Assembly: GCF_003605125.1 (NCBI RefSeq)
Contig: NZ_QPQT01000001.1
Span: forward strand, 1-64,000
Length of the DNA: 64,000 nt
Direction of reading: 5' to 3'
Source: Shewanella algidipiscicola
Lineage (GTDB): Bacteria > Pseudomonadota > Gammaproteobacteria > Enterobacterales > Shewanellaceae
Below the pieces are notes generated by a model. The model did no database searches. It was not told the origin of the DNA and saw only the letters and a program-made list of their open reading frames with translations. Numbering within the stretch: position 1 is the first letter of the stretch; each line of letters begins with the position of its first letter. The position numbers were made by a program, and so were the translations under genes. Below are positions 39,111 to 51,053 of the stretch, one piece after another.

Positions 39111-39781
39111 ACACTGGCTACCTTTATGGCCTTGAAAATAATCAGCTTATTGATTTTCAAGGCCATCAATTACAAAGTGATACCGCTCAACAATTGATGT
39201 TGATGCAAACCGCGGCCGCCAAAGACAATATCTCATTACAAATTTGCTCCGCTTATCGTGATCTTCCACGGCAATTAGCCATATGGAACGCCAAAGCCAA
39301 GGGACAACGCGCGGTCCTCGATGCACGCTCACAGCCTATCGATATCCGACACCTTAGCGAGGATCAATTAATCGATGCCATCTTACTTTGGTCGGCACTG
39401 CCTGGCACATCGCGCCATCATTGGGGCACAGATATTGACATATATGATGCGCATCAGATGTCTCGCAAGCAGTTACAACTTATACCCAGCGAGTATCAAG
39501 CCGATGGCCCCTGCCATGCGCTGCACTCTTGGCTCACCCGTTACTGTGGCGATTTTGGGTTTTATTTTCCGTTTCAGGCGGGCTTAAGTGGCGTCAGCCC
39601 TGAGCCATGGCATTTGAGTTATTATCCCAAAGCTAACGATTATCTTGCTGCGTTTGATCCTCAAAGCCTCGCCACCATCTTGTCGCAGCAACCCATAGCA
39701 TTAAAAAACGCGATATTAGCTAGACTCGAACACTTAGTCAGCCACTATGTGTTCCATGTTGCCCCCTCTCCGGCGGGCTAA
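39104..39781 (+). CDS. M15 family D-alanyl-D-alanine carboxypeptidase-like protein
   Basis: A zinc peptidase of the VanY/DacB type with all expected ligands: S-x-H-x-x-G-x-x-x-D as [10 protein letters not shown] (H105, D112) and EPWHLSY (H170). It should cut D-Ala from peptidoglycan peptides, but no signal peptide is visible in the 225 residues, so its place of action is unclear. The start is GTG inside the end of dapE. It is coupled to dapE, which suggests a shared theme of cell-wall precursor metabolism. Confidence 0.82.
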   Translation: MLNTGYLYGLENNQLIDFQGHQLQSDTAQQLMLMQTAAAKDNISLQICSAYRDLPRQLAIWNAKAKGQRAVLDARSQPIDIRHLSEDQLIDAILLWSALPGTSRHHWGTDIDIYDAHQMSRKQLQLIPSEYQADGPCHALHSWLTRYCGDFGFYFPFQAGLSGVSPEPWHLSYYPKANDYLAAFDPQSLATILSQQPIALKNAILARLEHLVSHYVFHVAPSPAG

Positions 39782-39806
39782 TCTTTATACTTTATATTGA
39801 GTCAAC

Positions 39807-40643
39807 ATGAACCAACTATTAACACAACACACCCAGATTATTGACGGTCATACGATGCACTATCTTGACATAGGTGAAGGCCCGGTATTGTTATTCGGCC
39901 ACAGCTACCTATGTGACAGCACCAGCTGGCAGCCACAACTGGCCGAGCTTAGCCAACATTATCGCTGTATCGTGCCAGATCTGTGGGGACATGGTCAGTC
40001 AGATAAGCTGCCTGCCTCTTGCCGCTCATTAAAGCAATTAGCTGAACAATATTTGGCTTTACTTGATAGCCTCAATATCGATAACTTTTCAATGATTGGT
40101 CAAGGGATCGGCGGCATGTGGGGCGCGGAGCTAACCTTGCTCGCGCCAGCTCGGGTCAACAGTTTAGTCATGCTGGGCAGTTTTCTCGGTTTTGAACCGG
40201 AAGTGAGCCGCGCCAACTATTACGCCATGCTCGATGAAATAAACCAGACTAAATCAATCTCTGCTGACCATATAAACCAGCTTGCAACGCGTTACTTTAG
40301 TGCCTCAGCAGAGCAAGATAATCCGCAGCTAATAAAAGCCTTTAAGCAGCAATTGAGTGGCATTGCACCAGAGCGTATCGACTCGCTACACCGCTTAGGC
40401 CGCATCCTCTATGGCAGACGCGATATCATGGAAGATATTGAGCAATTAACCTTGCCTTGTCTTATCATGACAGGCGCGGATGATCGGTTGCACCCTATAC
40501 TCGAAGGTTATCTAATGCACGATGCCATTGATGGCAGTCAATATATCCACCTGCCACACGCCGGACACATGGCCAATCTTGAGCAAGCAGACCTAGTTAA
40601 TCAACACCTGTTAGCATTTCATACTCAGCACATAAAAGGCTAA
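39807..40643 (+). CDS. Alpha/beta hydrolase fold protein lacking the nucleophile serine
   Basis: A 278-residue cytosolic protein with the alpha/beta hydrolase fold: an oxyanion region LLFGHSYLCDSTSW, PDLWGHGQSDKLP, then the elbow IGQGIGGMWGAEL. Where the family has a nucleophile serine (G-x-S-x-G) this protein has glycine (G100, codon GGG). The acid (TGADDRLHP) and histidine (HAGHMANLEQ) positions look retained. It probably is not an ordinary esterase; it may be a pseudoenzyme, or the base call may be wrong. It lies 25 bases after the M15 gene and probably belongs to the same transcript. Confidence 0.75.
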   Translation: MNQLLTQHTQIIDGHTMHYLDIGEGPVLLFGHSYLCDSTSWQPQLAELSQHYRCIVPDLWGHGQSDKLPASCRSLKQLAEQYLALLDSLNIDNFSMIGQGIGGMWGAELTLLAPARVNSLVMLGSFLGFEPEVSRANYYAMLDEINQTKSISADHINQLATRYFSASAEQDNPQLIKAFKQQLSGIAPERIDSLHRLGRILYGRRDIMEDIEQLTLPCLIMTGADDRLHPILEGYLMHDAIDGSQYIHLPHAGHMANLEQADLVNQHLLAFHTQHIKG

Positions 40644-40757
40644 TAAGTACCTAAGATGAAACGTTTTACAGTATTTAGCACTGAATAGACCAGCCAAGGT
40701 GTGATTAGGTGCTAAAATTTCCAGCGAAAATCTTTTAAAAGACATTAATGTTATAAA

Positions 40758-41369
40758 ATGAAACTACTTAAACCTCTGTTTGACAACAATCGCCGCTGGG
40801 CGGGCCGCATTCTCGAAGAGAATCCTCATTTCTTCCAACAACTGGCTCAGCAGCAGAGTCCAGAATATCTCTGGATCGGCTGCTCAGACAGCCGAGTGCC
40901 CTCTAATCAGATAATCGACCTCATGCCTGGTGAAGTATTTGTGCATCGTAATATCGCCAATATGGTCATTCATACGGATCTAAACTGCTTATCTGTGCTG
41001 CAATACGCGGTAGAAGTGCTCAAAGTGAAGCACATCATGGTGGTGGGACACTACGGCTGCGGTGGCATAAAGGCCTCCATGGGCAAACAACGCTTAGGGC
41101 TAATTGACAACTGGTTAGGCCATATTCGAGATATTCATCGCCTGCATGATTCTGAGTTAGCCATACTTGACGACAAAGCCCGTTTCGACCGCTTATGCGA
41201 GCTTAATGTGATTGAGCAAGTGGGCAATGTGGTCAGTACTAATATAGTGCAAGACGCTTGGGAGAGCGGCCACAATGTCGCAGTACACGGCTGGATTTAC
41301 GGCGTTGAAAATGGCTTGCTGACCGATCTTGACGTTACCGTAGATAAAGAGATTATCAGTCGCCGTTAA
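40758..41369 (+). CDS. can: Beta-class carbonic anhydrase
   Basis: Hydrates CO2 to bicarbonate in the cytosol. Zinc ligands C42 (GCSDSRVPS), H98 and C101 (VGHYGCGGIK), and the catalytic dyad D44/R46, are all in place. The 203 residues are a little shorter than E. coli Can (220). It is followed by a terminator-like inverted repeat and by kdnA. Confidence 0.93.
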   Translation: MKLLKPLFDNNRRWAGRILEENPHFFQQLAQQQSPEYLWIGCSDSRVPSNQIIDLMPGEVFVHRNIANMVIHTDLNCLSVLQYAVEVLKVKHIMVVGHYGCGGIKASMGKQRLGLIDNWLGHIRDIHRLHDSELAILDDKARFDRLCELNVIEQVGNVVSTNIVQDAWESGHNVAVHGWIYGVENGLLTDLDVTVDKEIISRR

Positions 41370-41431
41370 GCGCACGGCTCAAATCACGCAAAATATCACT
41401 GCGCATGATTACCCTATCGTGCGCTTTTTAT
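41368..41431 (+). terminator. Terminator-like inverted repeat after can
   Basis: AAGCGCACG (41368-41376) pairs with CGTGCGCTT (41418-41426), followed by a T run. The 41-base loop makes it less typical. Confidence 0.5.
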
Positions 41432-41518
41432 ATTCAGTCTTATCCAAGCGATATAAAAAAATGGCTAATTGCGATAAATATTACTGAATAAACATCGCAG
41501 TCCCCCCCTCATCCCAGT

Positions 41519-41524
41519 TATAAT
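41519..41524 (+). promoter_or_regulatory. Candidate -10 box of kdnA
   Basis: A perfect TATAAT lies 50 bases before the kdnA ATG, but no good -35 box was seen at 16-18 bases. Confidence 0.35.
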
Positions 41525-41556
41525 TGAGCATATTTTTCGCGCCCTGCGCGCAATGA

Positions 41557-43917
<2,361 letters not shown>

Positions 43918-43934
43918 TCCCAGGCTTCTCGAAT

Positions 43935-43957
43935 AAGGCTCTCTATGAGCCTTTTTA
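43935..43957 (+). terminator. Terminator between kdnB and kdsB
   Basis: AAGGCTC and GAGCCTT flank TCTAT and are followed by TTTT. It lies 18 bases after kdnB and 38 before kdsB. Confidence 0.65.
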
Positions 43958-43994
43958 TCTTGACGCCACTTACTGATAAAAATAGGTATCTATA

Positions 43995-44732
43995 ATGAAT
44001 GTAACTCTGTTAATCCCTGCGCGCTATGGTTCTAGCCGTTTTCCCGGCAAACCGCTAGCTCCGATTAACGGCAAGCCAATGATCCAGCACGTATATGAAC
44101 GCGCAGCATTGGCAAAAGGATTAACTTCCATCTATGTGGCCACCGATGATGAACGCATTAAAGCTGCGGTGGAATCATTTGGCGGTAAAGTGGTCATGAC
44201 AGATGAAAATGCGGCATCGGGTACCGACCGCATTGAAGATGCTATCACCCAATTGGGGCTAAAAGACGACGACTTAGTCATTAACCTACAAGGCGATCAA
44301 CCGCTTATCGACCCTATCACTATTGAGCAGCTCATCAGCTTATTTGAGCGTCATCCAGGTGAATTTGCCATGGCAACCTTAGGCGTGCAGATCACCGAAG
44401 AAAGTGAATTAAACGATCCTAAACATGTCAAAATGGTGTTCGATAACGATTATAATGCCTTATACTTCTCCCGCGCACGTATCCCCTATGGCCGTGATAC
44501 CAACGATTATCCTGTCTATAAACATTTAGGTATTTACGGTTACACGCGCGCTTTCATATCAACATTTGCTAAGCTGCCTCTTGGCCGTCTGGAAAATTTA
44601 GAGAAATTAGAACAACTTCGCGCCCTAGAATACGGTTATAAAATCAAAGTGGCGATTAGTGCATTCGATTCACCAGAAGTTGACACACCTGAAGACATTC
44701 GCATCTGCGAAGCACGTTTAGCCGTCGACTAA
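43995..44732 (+). CDS. kdsB: CMP-Kdo8N (CMP-Kdo) synthetase KdsB
   Basis: Activates 8-amino-Kdo (or Kdo) with CTP for transfer to lipid A. The cytidylyltransferase motifs are [20 protein letters not shown] (near 7-26), [10 protein letters not shown], and [11 protein letters not shown]. The 245 residues match KdsB. In Shewanella this enzyme prefers the amino sugar, which fits the upstream kdnAB genes; that preference is from the family, not seen in the sequence. Confidence 0.93.
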   Translation: MNVTLLIPARYGSSRFPGKPLAPINGKPMIQHVYERAALAKGLTSIYVATDDERIKAAVESFGGKVVMTDENAASGTDRIEDAITQLGLKDDDLVINLQGDQPLIDPITIEQLISLFERHPGEFAMATLGVQITEESELNDPKHVKMVFDNDYNALYFSRARIPYGRDTNDYPVYKHLGIYGYTRAFISTFAKLPLGRLENLEKLEQLRALEYGYKIKVAISAFDSPEVDTPEDIRICEARLAVD

Positions 44733-44751
44733 TAATAACCAGAGGTGAGTC

Positions 44752-44982
44752 ATGTCGAGTCTAGAAACTTGGATAATTGTCATCATAATCATCGCTGTGA
44801 TAGTCAGTAATCTTGCTGTGCTCAAGTACAACGCTAAGTTTAAGATGCATCAATTTGGCAAGGGGCACCCCCAAAAGCCTAAACCTAAGTCTAAGGGCCT
44901 GCAGAATGAAAATGACTCGCCTCAAGTGGAACCGCCAAGCGCTAGCGATAACAGCGATACTGATGGTAAGCCAAAACCTTAA
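44752..44982 (+). CDS. DUF2897 small membrane protein
   Basis: A 76-residue protein with one N-terminal membrane segment (WIIVIIIIAVIVSNLAVL) and a charged, proline- and serine-rich tail facing the cytoplasm or periplasm. The pattern fits DUF2897. It starts 19 bases after kdsB with AGAGGTGAG upstream, so it is probably part of the kdsB transcript. No function is known. Confidence 0.75.
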   Translation: MSSLETWIIVIIIIAVIVSNLAVLKYNAKFKMHQFGKGHPQKPKPKSKGLQNENDSPQVEPPSASDNSDTDGKPKP

Positions 44983-44999
44983 CACCGATATCATGACTA

Positions 45000-45028
45000 A
45001 AAAGGCTTACCTAAGGTAAGCCTTTTTT
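45000..45028 (+). terminator. Terminator of kdsB-DUF2897
   Basis: GGCTTACC/GGTAAGCC around TAA with flanking A and T runs. Confidence 0.88.
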
Positions 45029-45048
45029 GTCACTTCAAGCCATAGCTA

Positions 45049-45375
45049 TCATTGCTGCCCTACTAATAGTGCTATCCATTGTTGTGGATCACCGACAATA
45101 AATTGATATTGACTGCCATCTTTTAAGCTGACTTCGATACCGTTGGGGGTTATAGGTAATATCCCAGCACCTTTACCCCAGCAAGTATCGACCTTAACGA
45201 TATCAACCAAAGCTAATAAGGTGGGGCCAATGATGGAGGACGTATCAAAAGGCTCAAACTGTAAATGATAACGAGTCTTGCTGAGTCGACCATCACAGTG
45301 AATCGCTCCTTTTTGCGCCGTCACCGGCGCAGATATTGTCCCCCCTGATGTCAGGTTCACTATCTCAGTTATCAT
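45049..45375 (-). CDS. Unrecognised small soluble protein
   Basis: 108 residues, no membrane segment or signal peptide, mainly predicted beta strands. The C-terminal block GILPITPNGIEVSLKDGSQY followed by a segment with QQWIALL resembles a PH- or GRAM-like beta sandwich, but this is only a visual impression. Two cysteines (CDGR, TCWG) are present. It is transcribed opposite to kdsB and is separated from the RND genes by their terminator. Confidence 0.55.
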   Translation of the reverse strand: MITEIVNLTSGGTISAPVTAQKGAIHCDGRLSKTRYHLQFEPFDTSSIIGPTLLALVDIVKVDTCWGKGAGILPITPNGIEVSLKDGSQYQFIVGDPQQWIALLVGQQ

Positions 45376-45483
45376 CGCAACTAACTCCCTTATTACATCG
45401 CCATTGACGATAAAAAATCCTTGTTACGTTAAAGATACAACACCTTATTGACGTTGTTAATTAGCAAAACGTCATAGATAAAA

Positions 45484-45509
45484 AAAGCCAACCGAATAAG
45501 GTTGGCTTT
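45484..45509 (-). terminator. Terminator of the RND efflux operon
   Basis: AAAGCCAACC and GGTTGGCTTT around six bases; on the minus strand a T run follows. It is 17 bases after the pump stop. Confidence 0.88.
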
Positions 45510-45525
45510 GTATTCACCACTTAGA

Positions 45526-48500
45526 CTAATTAGGTTGTTGCAGTTCTTGGTCAAGCTGCCTGCTAATCGCTTCGGGTGAACTGGTATTTTGCGCCAGCAA
45601 TGAGTAGGCCACGGGGATCACCAGCAGTGTAAAGATAGTTGCAAGCACAATACCTGACAATACCACAACCCCAATCACAAAACGGGTCTCAGCCCCTGCG
45701 CCTTGCGCCATCACCAAGGGGATAGCCCCTGCCGCTGTCGTGATCCCAGTCATTAAAATGGGGCGCAAACGCTGGCTTGACGCTTGTACAATCGCCTCTT
45801 TAAATACCACCCCTTTGTCACGTAACTGATTAGTAAATTCAACAATCAAAATACCATTTTTAGCCGCTAAGCCGACCAACATAATAATGCCTATCTGACT
45901 GTAAATGTTAAGGCTTTGCCCTGTAAGCCATAAGCCAACCAGCGCGCCTAATGTGGCTAGCGGTACCGTCAGCATGATCACTACAGGATGAACATAACTC
46001 TCAAATTGCGCAGCCAGCACCAAAAAGACAATTCCCAAGGCGAGTAAGAATACAAAGTACATTGAACTACCCGACTCTTGATAATCCAGCGACTGCCCTT
46101 TATAACTAATCACCGCCTCAGCTGGCAGATAGGTGTAGGCAAGCTCGTTAAGGTAATCTAACGCCTCGCCTAAACTGTAGCCATCGGCCAAATTAGCCTC
46201 AATGGTGATTGCCCGCATTCGGTTATAGCGATTAAGCTGATTTGCATCGGCAAACTCCTCCACAGACACTAAGTTAGCTAAGGGGATCAACGCCTGAGTA
46301 CGGTCTGAGCGAACATAGATATTGGTTAAATCATGGGCGGTATTTTGATTGTCGCGCTCACCCTCGATGATCACATCATACTCTTCACCGCCTTGCATAA
46401 AGGTCGTCACGAGTCTTGAGCCTAACATCGACTCCAATGTGCGACCTATATGCGAGATTGATACCCCAAGGGCAGCGGCGCGATCTTTATCTATGATCAC
46501 CCGCAGTTGTGGCTTGGTTTCTTGATAGTCATGATCTAGGCCAATAAGGTTAGGATTATCTTTGGCTTTTTCCAATATGATGTCACGCCATTTAGCGATC
46601 TCTTCATAACTTGGGCCGCCCAAGACAAACTGTACCGGCTTGCCTACCCCTCGGCCAAACGCTTGTCGCATGACAGGAAAAGCTCGCACACCGGCGAGAT
46701 CGGCCAATCGTGCCCGCACATCACCTATGATCTCAAAGGCGCTGCGTCGCTGCGACCAATCCTCTAGTACAATAATCGCCATCCCATTAGAGAAATCGGC
46801 ACTACGACCAAAACTGCGCGGCGCCCTGATAAGCAGACGTTTAATATCACCGCTATCAACCAAAGGCATCAGGCGTGACTCAATTTCGTCCATATAGGGA
46901 GTGATATATTCAAAACTGGCACCCTGCGGCCCGTTGACGATTAAGAACATCGAGCCTCTATCTTCACGGGGAGCAAATTCTTGTGGTACTTGAGTCATTA
47001 GCCAGCCACTCATTCCCAGCGCAATAACCACCAGAGAGGACACCACAAATGGATGCTGCATCGCCTTGGTGAGCGTCGCACGATAAAAGCGTGTCAAGCT
47101 GTCCATTCCTGCATCGATTTTTTTCACCAACCAAGATTCCTGCCCAGCAGGTTTGAGTAACTTAGAGCACATCATCGGACTTAAGGTTAAAGCCACAATG
47201 CTTGAGAACACCACAGCAGAACTCATGGCTACGGCAAACTCTTTAAACAGCTTACCTAAATCGCCCTCTAAGAAGGTGATGGGCATAAAGACGGCCACTA
47301 ACACTAACGTGGTCGCGACGACCGCAAACGCCACCTCCCGTGAGCCTAAATAAGCGGCTTTTAAGGGTGAGTCGCCCTCCTCTATCCGCCGGTGGATGTT
47401 CTCAAGTACCACAATTGCGTCATCAACGACCATACCAATGGCTAAAATCATCGCCAGTAGGGTTAGCAAGTTGATGGTATACCCTAAGGCATAAAGCACG
47501 ATAAACGTCGCCATTAACGATACAGGCACTGTCAACGCTGGAATTAACATGGCGCGCACACTGCCCAAAAATAGGTAGATCACCACTATCACCAAAAACA
47601 TGGCGATAAATAGTGTTTGATACACCTCCTTGACCGAGGCTTCGATAAATACCGAGCTGTCGTATGAGCGCTTAATCTCCATTCCTGCGGGCAAGGTAGG
47701 ATTGATTTTATCGACTAGGGCATTGGCTGCCCGCGCCACATCTAAGGTATTTGCAGTCGATTGCTTAGAGACGCCAAGGCCTATCATCGACTCTTTATTG
47801 CCTCTAAAAGTGATGCGTTCCTCTTCTGAACCCACTTCGACTCTCGCCACATCACCTAACTTAATCAGGTAGCCATCATCACCTTCAGCCAAGACTAAAT
47901 TGGCAAAATCGTTGGCATTTTTAAAGCTACGCTCTAAGCGTACCGTAAAATGACGATCTTGAGATTCGACAGAGCCTGCGGGTAACTCGACGTTTTCTGA
48001 ACGCAGCACTCGTTCAATATCGGCAACGGTCAGTTTTCGCGCCGCTAAGGCTTGGCGATCTATCCACACTCGCATGGCATAGACTTTACCGCCACCGATG
48101 CGAATATTGGCCACACCATCGAGAACAGAGAAACGGTCAACTAAATAACGACGAGTATAATCAGTCAGCTGCAAAGTGTTCATCTGATCCGAAACCAGAT
48201 TAAGCCACATGATCACTTCATCGCCGCCATTGGCCTTTTGCACTTCTGGCGGATCGGCTTCCTCAGGTAAATTGTTCAGTAACCCCGAGATGCGATCTCT
48301 GACATCGTTAGCGGCCGCCTCGATGTCTCGGCCGACATCAAATTCTAACGTCACCGACGAACGTCCATCTTGGCTCGATGAATTAATATTACGGATCCCC
48401 TCGACGCCACTGATACGGTCTTCAACCAGCTGAGTTATCCGGCTTTCAACTACCGCTGCGCTTGCACCGCGATAATTAGTTTGAACCGACACTATCGGAG

Positions 48501-48624
48501 GATCGATATTGGGGTATTCGCGCAGGGGCAACTTATCAAATGCCACTAAGCCAAATATAATCAACAAGATGCTAATGACGGAAGCAAAAACCGGTCGCTT
48601 TACCGACAAATCCGTCAAGATCAT
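45526..48624 (-). CDS. RND multidrug efflux permease
   Basis: A 1032-residue inner-membrane proton-driven exporter of the HAE1/AcrB type. Two pseudo-repeats are visible, each starting with a membrane segment and a large periplasmic loop. The proton-relay pair is in GMVVDDAIVVLENI (near residues 405-410). The N terminus MILTDLSVKRPVFASVISILL and the segment LREYPNIDPPIVSVQT are typical of the MdtB/VexD-like branch. It overlaps the adaptor gene by four bases. No outer-membrane channel gene is next to it, so it likely uses a shared TolC. Substrates are not known. Confidence 0.92.
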   Translation of the reverse strand: MILTDLSVKRPVFASVISILLIIFGLVAFDKLPLREYPNIDPPIVSVQTNYRGASAAVVESRITQLVEDRISGVEGIRNINSSSQDGRSSVTLEFDVGRDIEAAANDVRDRISGLLNNLPEEADPPEVQKANGGDEVIMWLNLVSDQMNTLQLTDYTRRYLVDRFSVLDGVANIRIGGGKVYAMRVWIDRQALAARKLTVADIERVLRSENVELPAGSVESQDRHFTVRLERSFKNANDFANLVLAEGDDGYLIKLGDVARVEVGSEEERITFRGNKESMIGLGVSKQSTANTLDVARAANALVDKINPTLPAGMEIKRSYDSSVFIEASVKEVYQTLFIAMFLVIVVIYLFLGSVRAMLIPALTVPVSLMATFIVLYALGYTINLLTLLAMILAIGMVVDDAIVVLENIHRRIEEGDSPLKAAYLGSREVAFAVVATTLVLVAVFMPITFLEGDLGKLFKEFAVAMSSAVVFSSIVALTLSPMMCSKLLKPAGQESWLVKKIDAGMDSLTRFYRATLTKAMQHPFVVSSLVVIALGMSGWLMTQVPQEFAPREDRGSMFLIVNGPQGASFEYITPYMDEIESRLMPLVDSGDIKRLLIRAPRSFGRSADFSNGMAIIVLEDWSQRRSAFEIIGDVRARLADLAGVRAFPVMRQAFGRGVGKPVQFVLGGPSYEEIAKWRDIILEKAKDNPNLIGLDHDYQETKPQLRVIIDKDRAAALGVSISHIGRTLESMLGSRLVTTFMQGGEEYDVIIEGERDNQNTAHDLTNIYVRSDRTQALIPLANLVSVEEFADANQLNRYNRMRAITIEANLADGYSLGEALDYLNELAYTYLPAEAVISYKGQSLDYQESGSSMYFVFLLALGIVFLVLAAQFESYVHPVVIMLTVPLATLGALVGLWLTGQSLNIYSQIGIIMLVGLAAKNGILIVEFTNQLRDKGVVFKEAIVQASSQRLRPILMTGITTAAGAIPLVMAQGAGAETRFVIGVVVLSGIVLATIFTLLVIPVAYSLLAQNTSSPEAISRQLDQELQQPN

Positions 48625-49706
48625 ACTAGGGGCTCCACCTTAGCCTGCTGAAGAAAACTAAAGTTTTCGCTCAGCTGCACTTTCACTTCATCACCTGGGC
48701 GAACCTTTAAAATACCGCGGGTCACCACTTGCTCACCCACCTGCAGCCCTTCTACAATCTCCACCCAGCCACGTTTACGAATACCAAGTTTAACTTGGCG
48801 TTGCTCTATCACATTGTCATCGTTAACGAGATACACAAATTGATCACGCTGGATAGGAATAATCGCCGCTTCAGGAATAATTAAGGCTTCACGGTTTTGC
48901 TTGATAAGCTTGACCTTCATCAACATACCAGGCAATAAACGTAAATCTTGATTGGGCAAAGCCGCTCGCACGACAACCGCGCGAGTGGTGGGGTTGACTC
49001 GGCTATCGATGGATATCACCTTACCGCTAAACAGTTCACCATCGTAGGCAACCGCACTAGTTTCTACCGTCTTACCCACTTTAAGCGACTGCAAGAAGCG
49101 CTCGGGTACGGAGAAATCTAATTTAATGGTGGAGATATCATCGAGCGTGGTTATAACTGTACCTGGAGTCACCAAACTACCTTCACTGACTTGACGTAAA
49201 CCAAGGCGGCCTGAGAACGGTGCAATTATGCGTCGGTCTTTTAATGCTGATTCTGCTTGCTCTAACTGTGCTTTGGCGGTATCGATTAAGGTTTGTAGTC
49301 GATCGCGTTCTAGTGCGGCTACTGTTTGGCTGGTCACTAGTGAGCTAATACGTGCAAGCTCTCTCTTGTGATCGTTCATCTTTACTCGAGCGACAGTAAC
49401 ACTGGCAATCTGTTCTCTGTCTTGTAAACGCACCAATAGGCGGCCTTTCTCGACAATGTCCCCATCTTCAAAATTCAGCTCGGTGATCATATCAGTCACT
49501 TTAGGCGTAACTGTGATCGATTCATTGGCTTTGCCCGTGCCTAATGCTTCAACTTCATCACGAATAGGCTGCATTTCAACCTTGGCAATAACCACATTAG
49601 GTATCGGCCTTGGCTTAATACTTAGCTGACTGCTAGATGGGTTGTTATAATAATAGGCGCCAGCGATTGCCGCTAATATCATTAAGATTATTATAGTTTT
49701 TTTCAT
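48621..49706 (-). CDS. RND efflux periplasmic adaptor subunit
   Basis: Membrane fusion protein of about 361 residues linking the RND pump to the outer membrane. An N-terminal membrane anchor (KKTIIILMILAAIAGAYYY) is followed by a barrel-sandwich lipoyl half (EDGDIVEKGRLLVRLQD), a helical hairpin rich in Q, E and A, and the second lipoyl half (IIAPFSGRLGLRQVSEGSLV). ATG at 49706 is preferred because GGAAG stands four bases before it; the longer frame to 49727 is less likely. First gene of the two-gene operon. Confidence 0.9.
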   Translation of the reverse strand: MKKTIIILMILAAIAGAYYYNNPSSSQLSIKPRPIPNVVIAKVEMQPIRDEVEALGTGKANESITVTPKVTDMITELNFEDGDIVEKGRLLVRLQDREQIASVTVARVKMNDHKRELARISSLVTSQTVAALERDRLQTLIDTAKAQLEQAESALKDRRIIAPFSGRLGLRQVSEGSLVTPGTVITTLDDISTIKLDFSVPERFLQSLKVGKTVETSAVAYDGELFSGKVISIDSRVNPTTRAVVVRAALPNQDLRLLPGMLMKVKLIKQNREALIIPEAAIIPIQRDQFVYLVNDDNVIEQRQVKLGIRKRGWVEIVEGLQVGEQVVTRGILKVRPGDEVKVQLSENFSFLQQAKVEPLV

Positions 49707-49885
49707 CAATCTTCCGAATGGCATCAATTTGTTAACGGTAGTTTACCTAGGATTTAAGACGCATCAAGGGGTTTTACTTTTGGTTACAAACTTAACGCAA
49801 ACAAAACACTGCTGCAGTACGCCCAAAATGGCTAAAGCGATCAATTGCGGTTGACTGTGGGGTAAATCTTAACGATAACGCATAA

Positions 49886-49912
49886 AAAAAGAGGCTATAC
49901 GAGCCTCTTTTT
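49886..49912 (-). terminator. Terminator of dapA-bamC
   Basis: AAAAGAGGCT and AGCCTCTTTT around a 5-base loop, with A/T runs on both sides, 23 bases after the bamC stop on the minus strand. Confidence 0.85.
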
Positions 49913-49934
49913 AACTTCATGACTGAATGTGAAT

Positions 49935-51050
49935 TTAGCGCATTTTACGATCTTCTTGCATGAGATCGGCTAATGTCTGGTAGACAGTTTCAATCATCTC
50001 ATTACTCAAAGGCTCGTCATTCATATCGTTAAGGTAAATACGCGTATTAGTATTATCCCTATCTTGTTCGATACGTAAACGATAGCTACCTTGTTCTAAC
50101 GGAAGCTTGTTATCATTCCATAACGAACTCCAGAAACCAGAGTCGTCATTAACACTGATAAAATAGAGCCCTTTGTTACTGTCCATGTCGACAACTTCAA
50201 AGCCCATTTCTGGTAAGACAATACGTAAACGATCCCATGTGCGATTAAACGGCGCTTGGGCTAACCAATAACTCGCACCAGGCTCGGTATCAGCGGTAGA
50301 CTCGGCCTTCACTAGACTTACATCGATACCTAGACTCTGTTTCAGTCGCTTAGCCTTAATTAATTGCGCACGTTTAACACTCATAAATGCAATAGTGTTA
50401 TTAAGCATATCAACCGTATAACGGCGTTTATCTTCACCGCTTAAGATAACATCTTGATCTTGACCGTCAAAACGCTCTTCATGATCAATCAGCTCAATAG
50501 CTAAATTACCACTACGGCCATGAGGACGCACATTAACGGTAAAGCGATAACGTTGACGCACTAAATAAACGTCATCTGCGCCCCATAAATTGGAGTCGAT
50601 TACCTCTTGGTTCTCTATCCAATCCGTTTCAATAATTCCGGCTTCATCATCTTCTTTAACCATCTTAATTGACTTGCTATTAAGATAGGCCTTAAGAATA
50701 TCAAGCATCTCGGATCTTAAGTCGATATCATTATCAATCGATTCGACTACAACCTTAATACTGTCGCTCGATTCTTCAACGTGAGTACCTTCAGCCATAG
50801 GCAATACTTGTAATGGTGGACGAATATCCAGCTTTTTACCCACAAGGCTAGTATCGACCTTGTTACCAACGGGTGGGATATCATACTCACTGCTGTATTT
50901 AGGTTGATTAAGCCCTTGGGGTATCACCAACTTGGGCTGAGACTCCAATAACACATACTCATCGCTACCATTAGCCTGACGTCTATCAATGGGTGAACTA
51001 CAGGCTGAAACAGCTGCAATCAGTAAAATTGGGGTGACTTGCTTTAGCAT
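49935..51050 (-). CDS. bamC: Outer membrane assembly lipoprotein BamC
   Basis: A lipoprotein subunit of the BAM complex that inserts beta-barrel proteins into the outer membrane. The lipobox is VSAC (cysteine at residue 17) after a short signal peptide, then a long unstructured N-terminal stretch and two helix-grip domains. The 371 residues are a little longer than E. coli BamC (344). It sits three bases after dapA, the same order as dapA-bamC in E. coli. Confidence 0.9.
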   Translation of the reverse strand: MLKQVTPILLIAAVSACSSPIDRRQANGSDEYVLLESQPKLVIPQGLNQPKYSSEYDIPPVGNKVDTSLVGKKLDIRPPLQVLPMAEGTHVEESSDSIKVVVESIDNDIDLRSEMLDILKAYLNSKSIKMVKEDDEAGIIETDWIENQEVIDSNLWGADDVYLVRQRYRFTVNVRPHGRSGNLAIELIDHEERFDGQDQDVILSGEDKRRYTVDMLNNTIAFMSVKRAQLIKAKRLKQSLGIDVSLVKAESTADTEPGASYWLAQAPFNRTWDRLRIVLPEMGFEVVDMDSNKGLYFISVNDDSGFWSSLWNDNKLPLEQGSYRLRIEQDRDNTNTRIYLNDMNDEPLSNEMIETVYQTLADLMQEDRKMR

Positions 51051-51053
51051 CTA

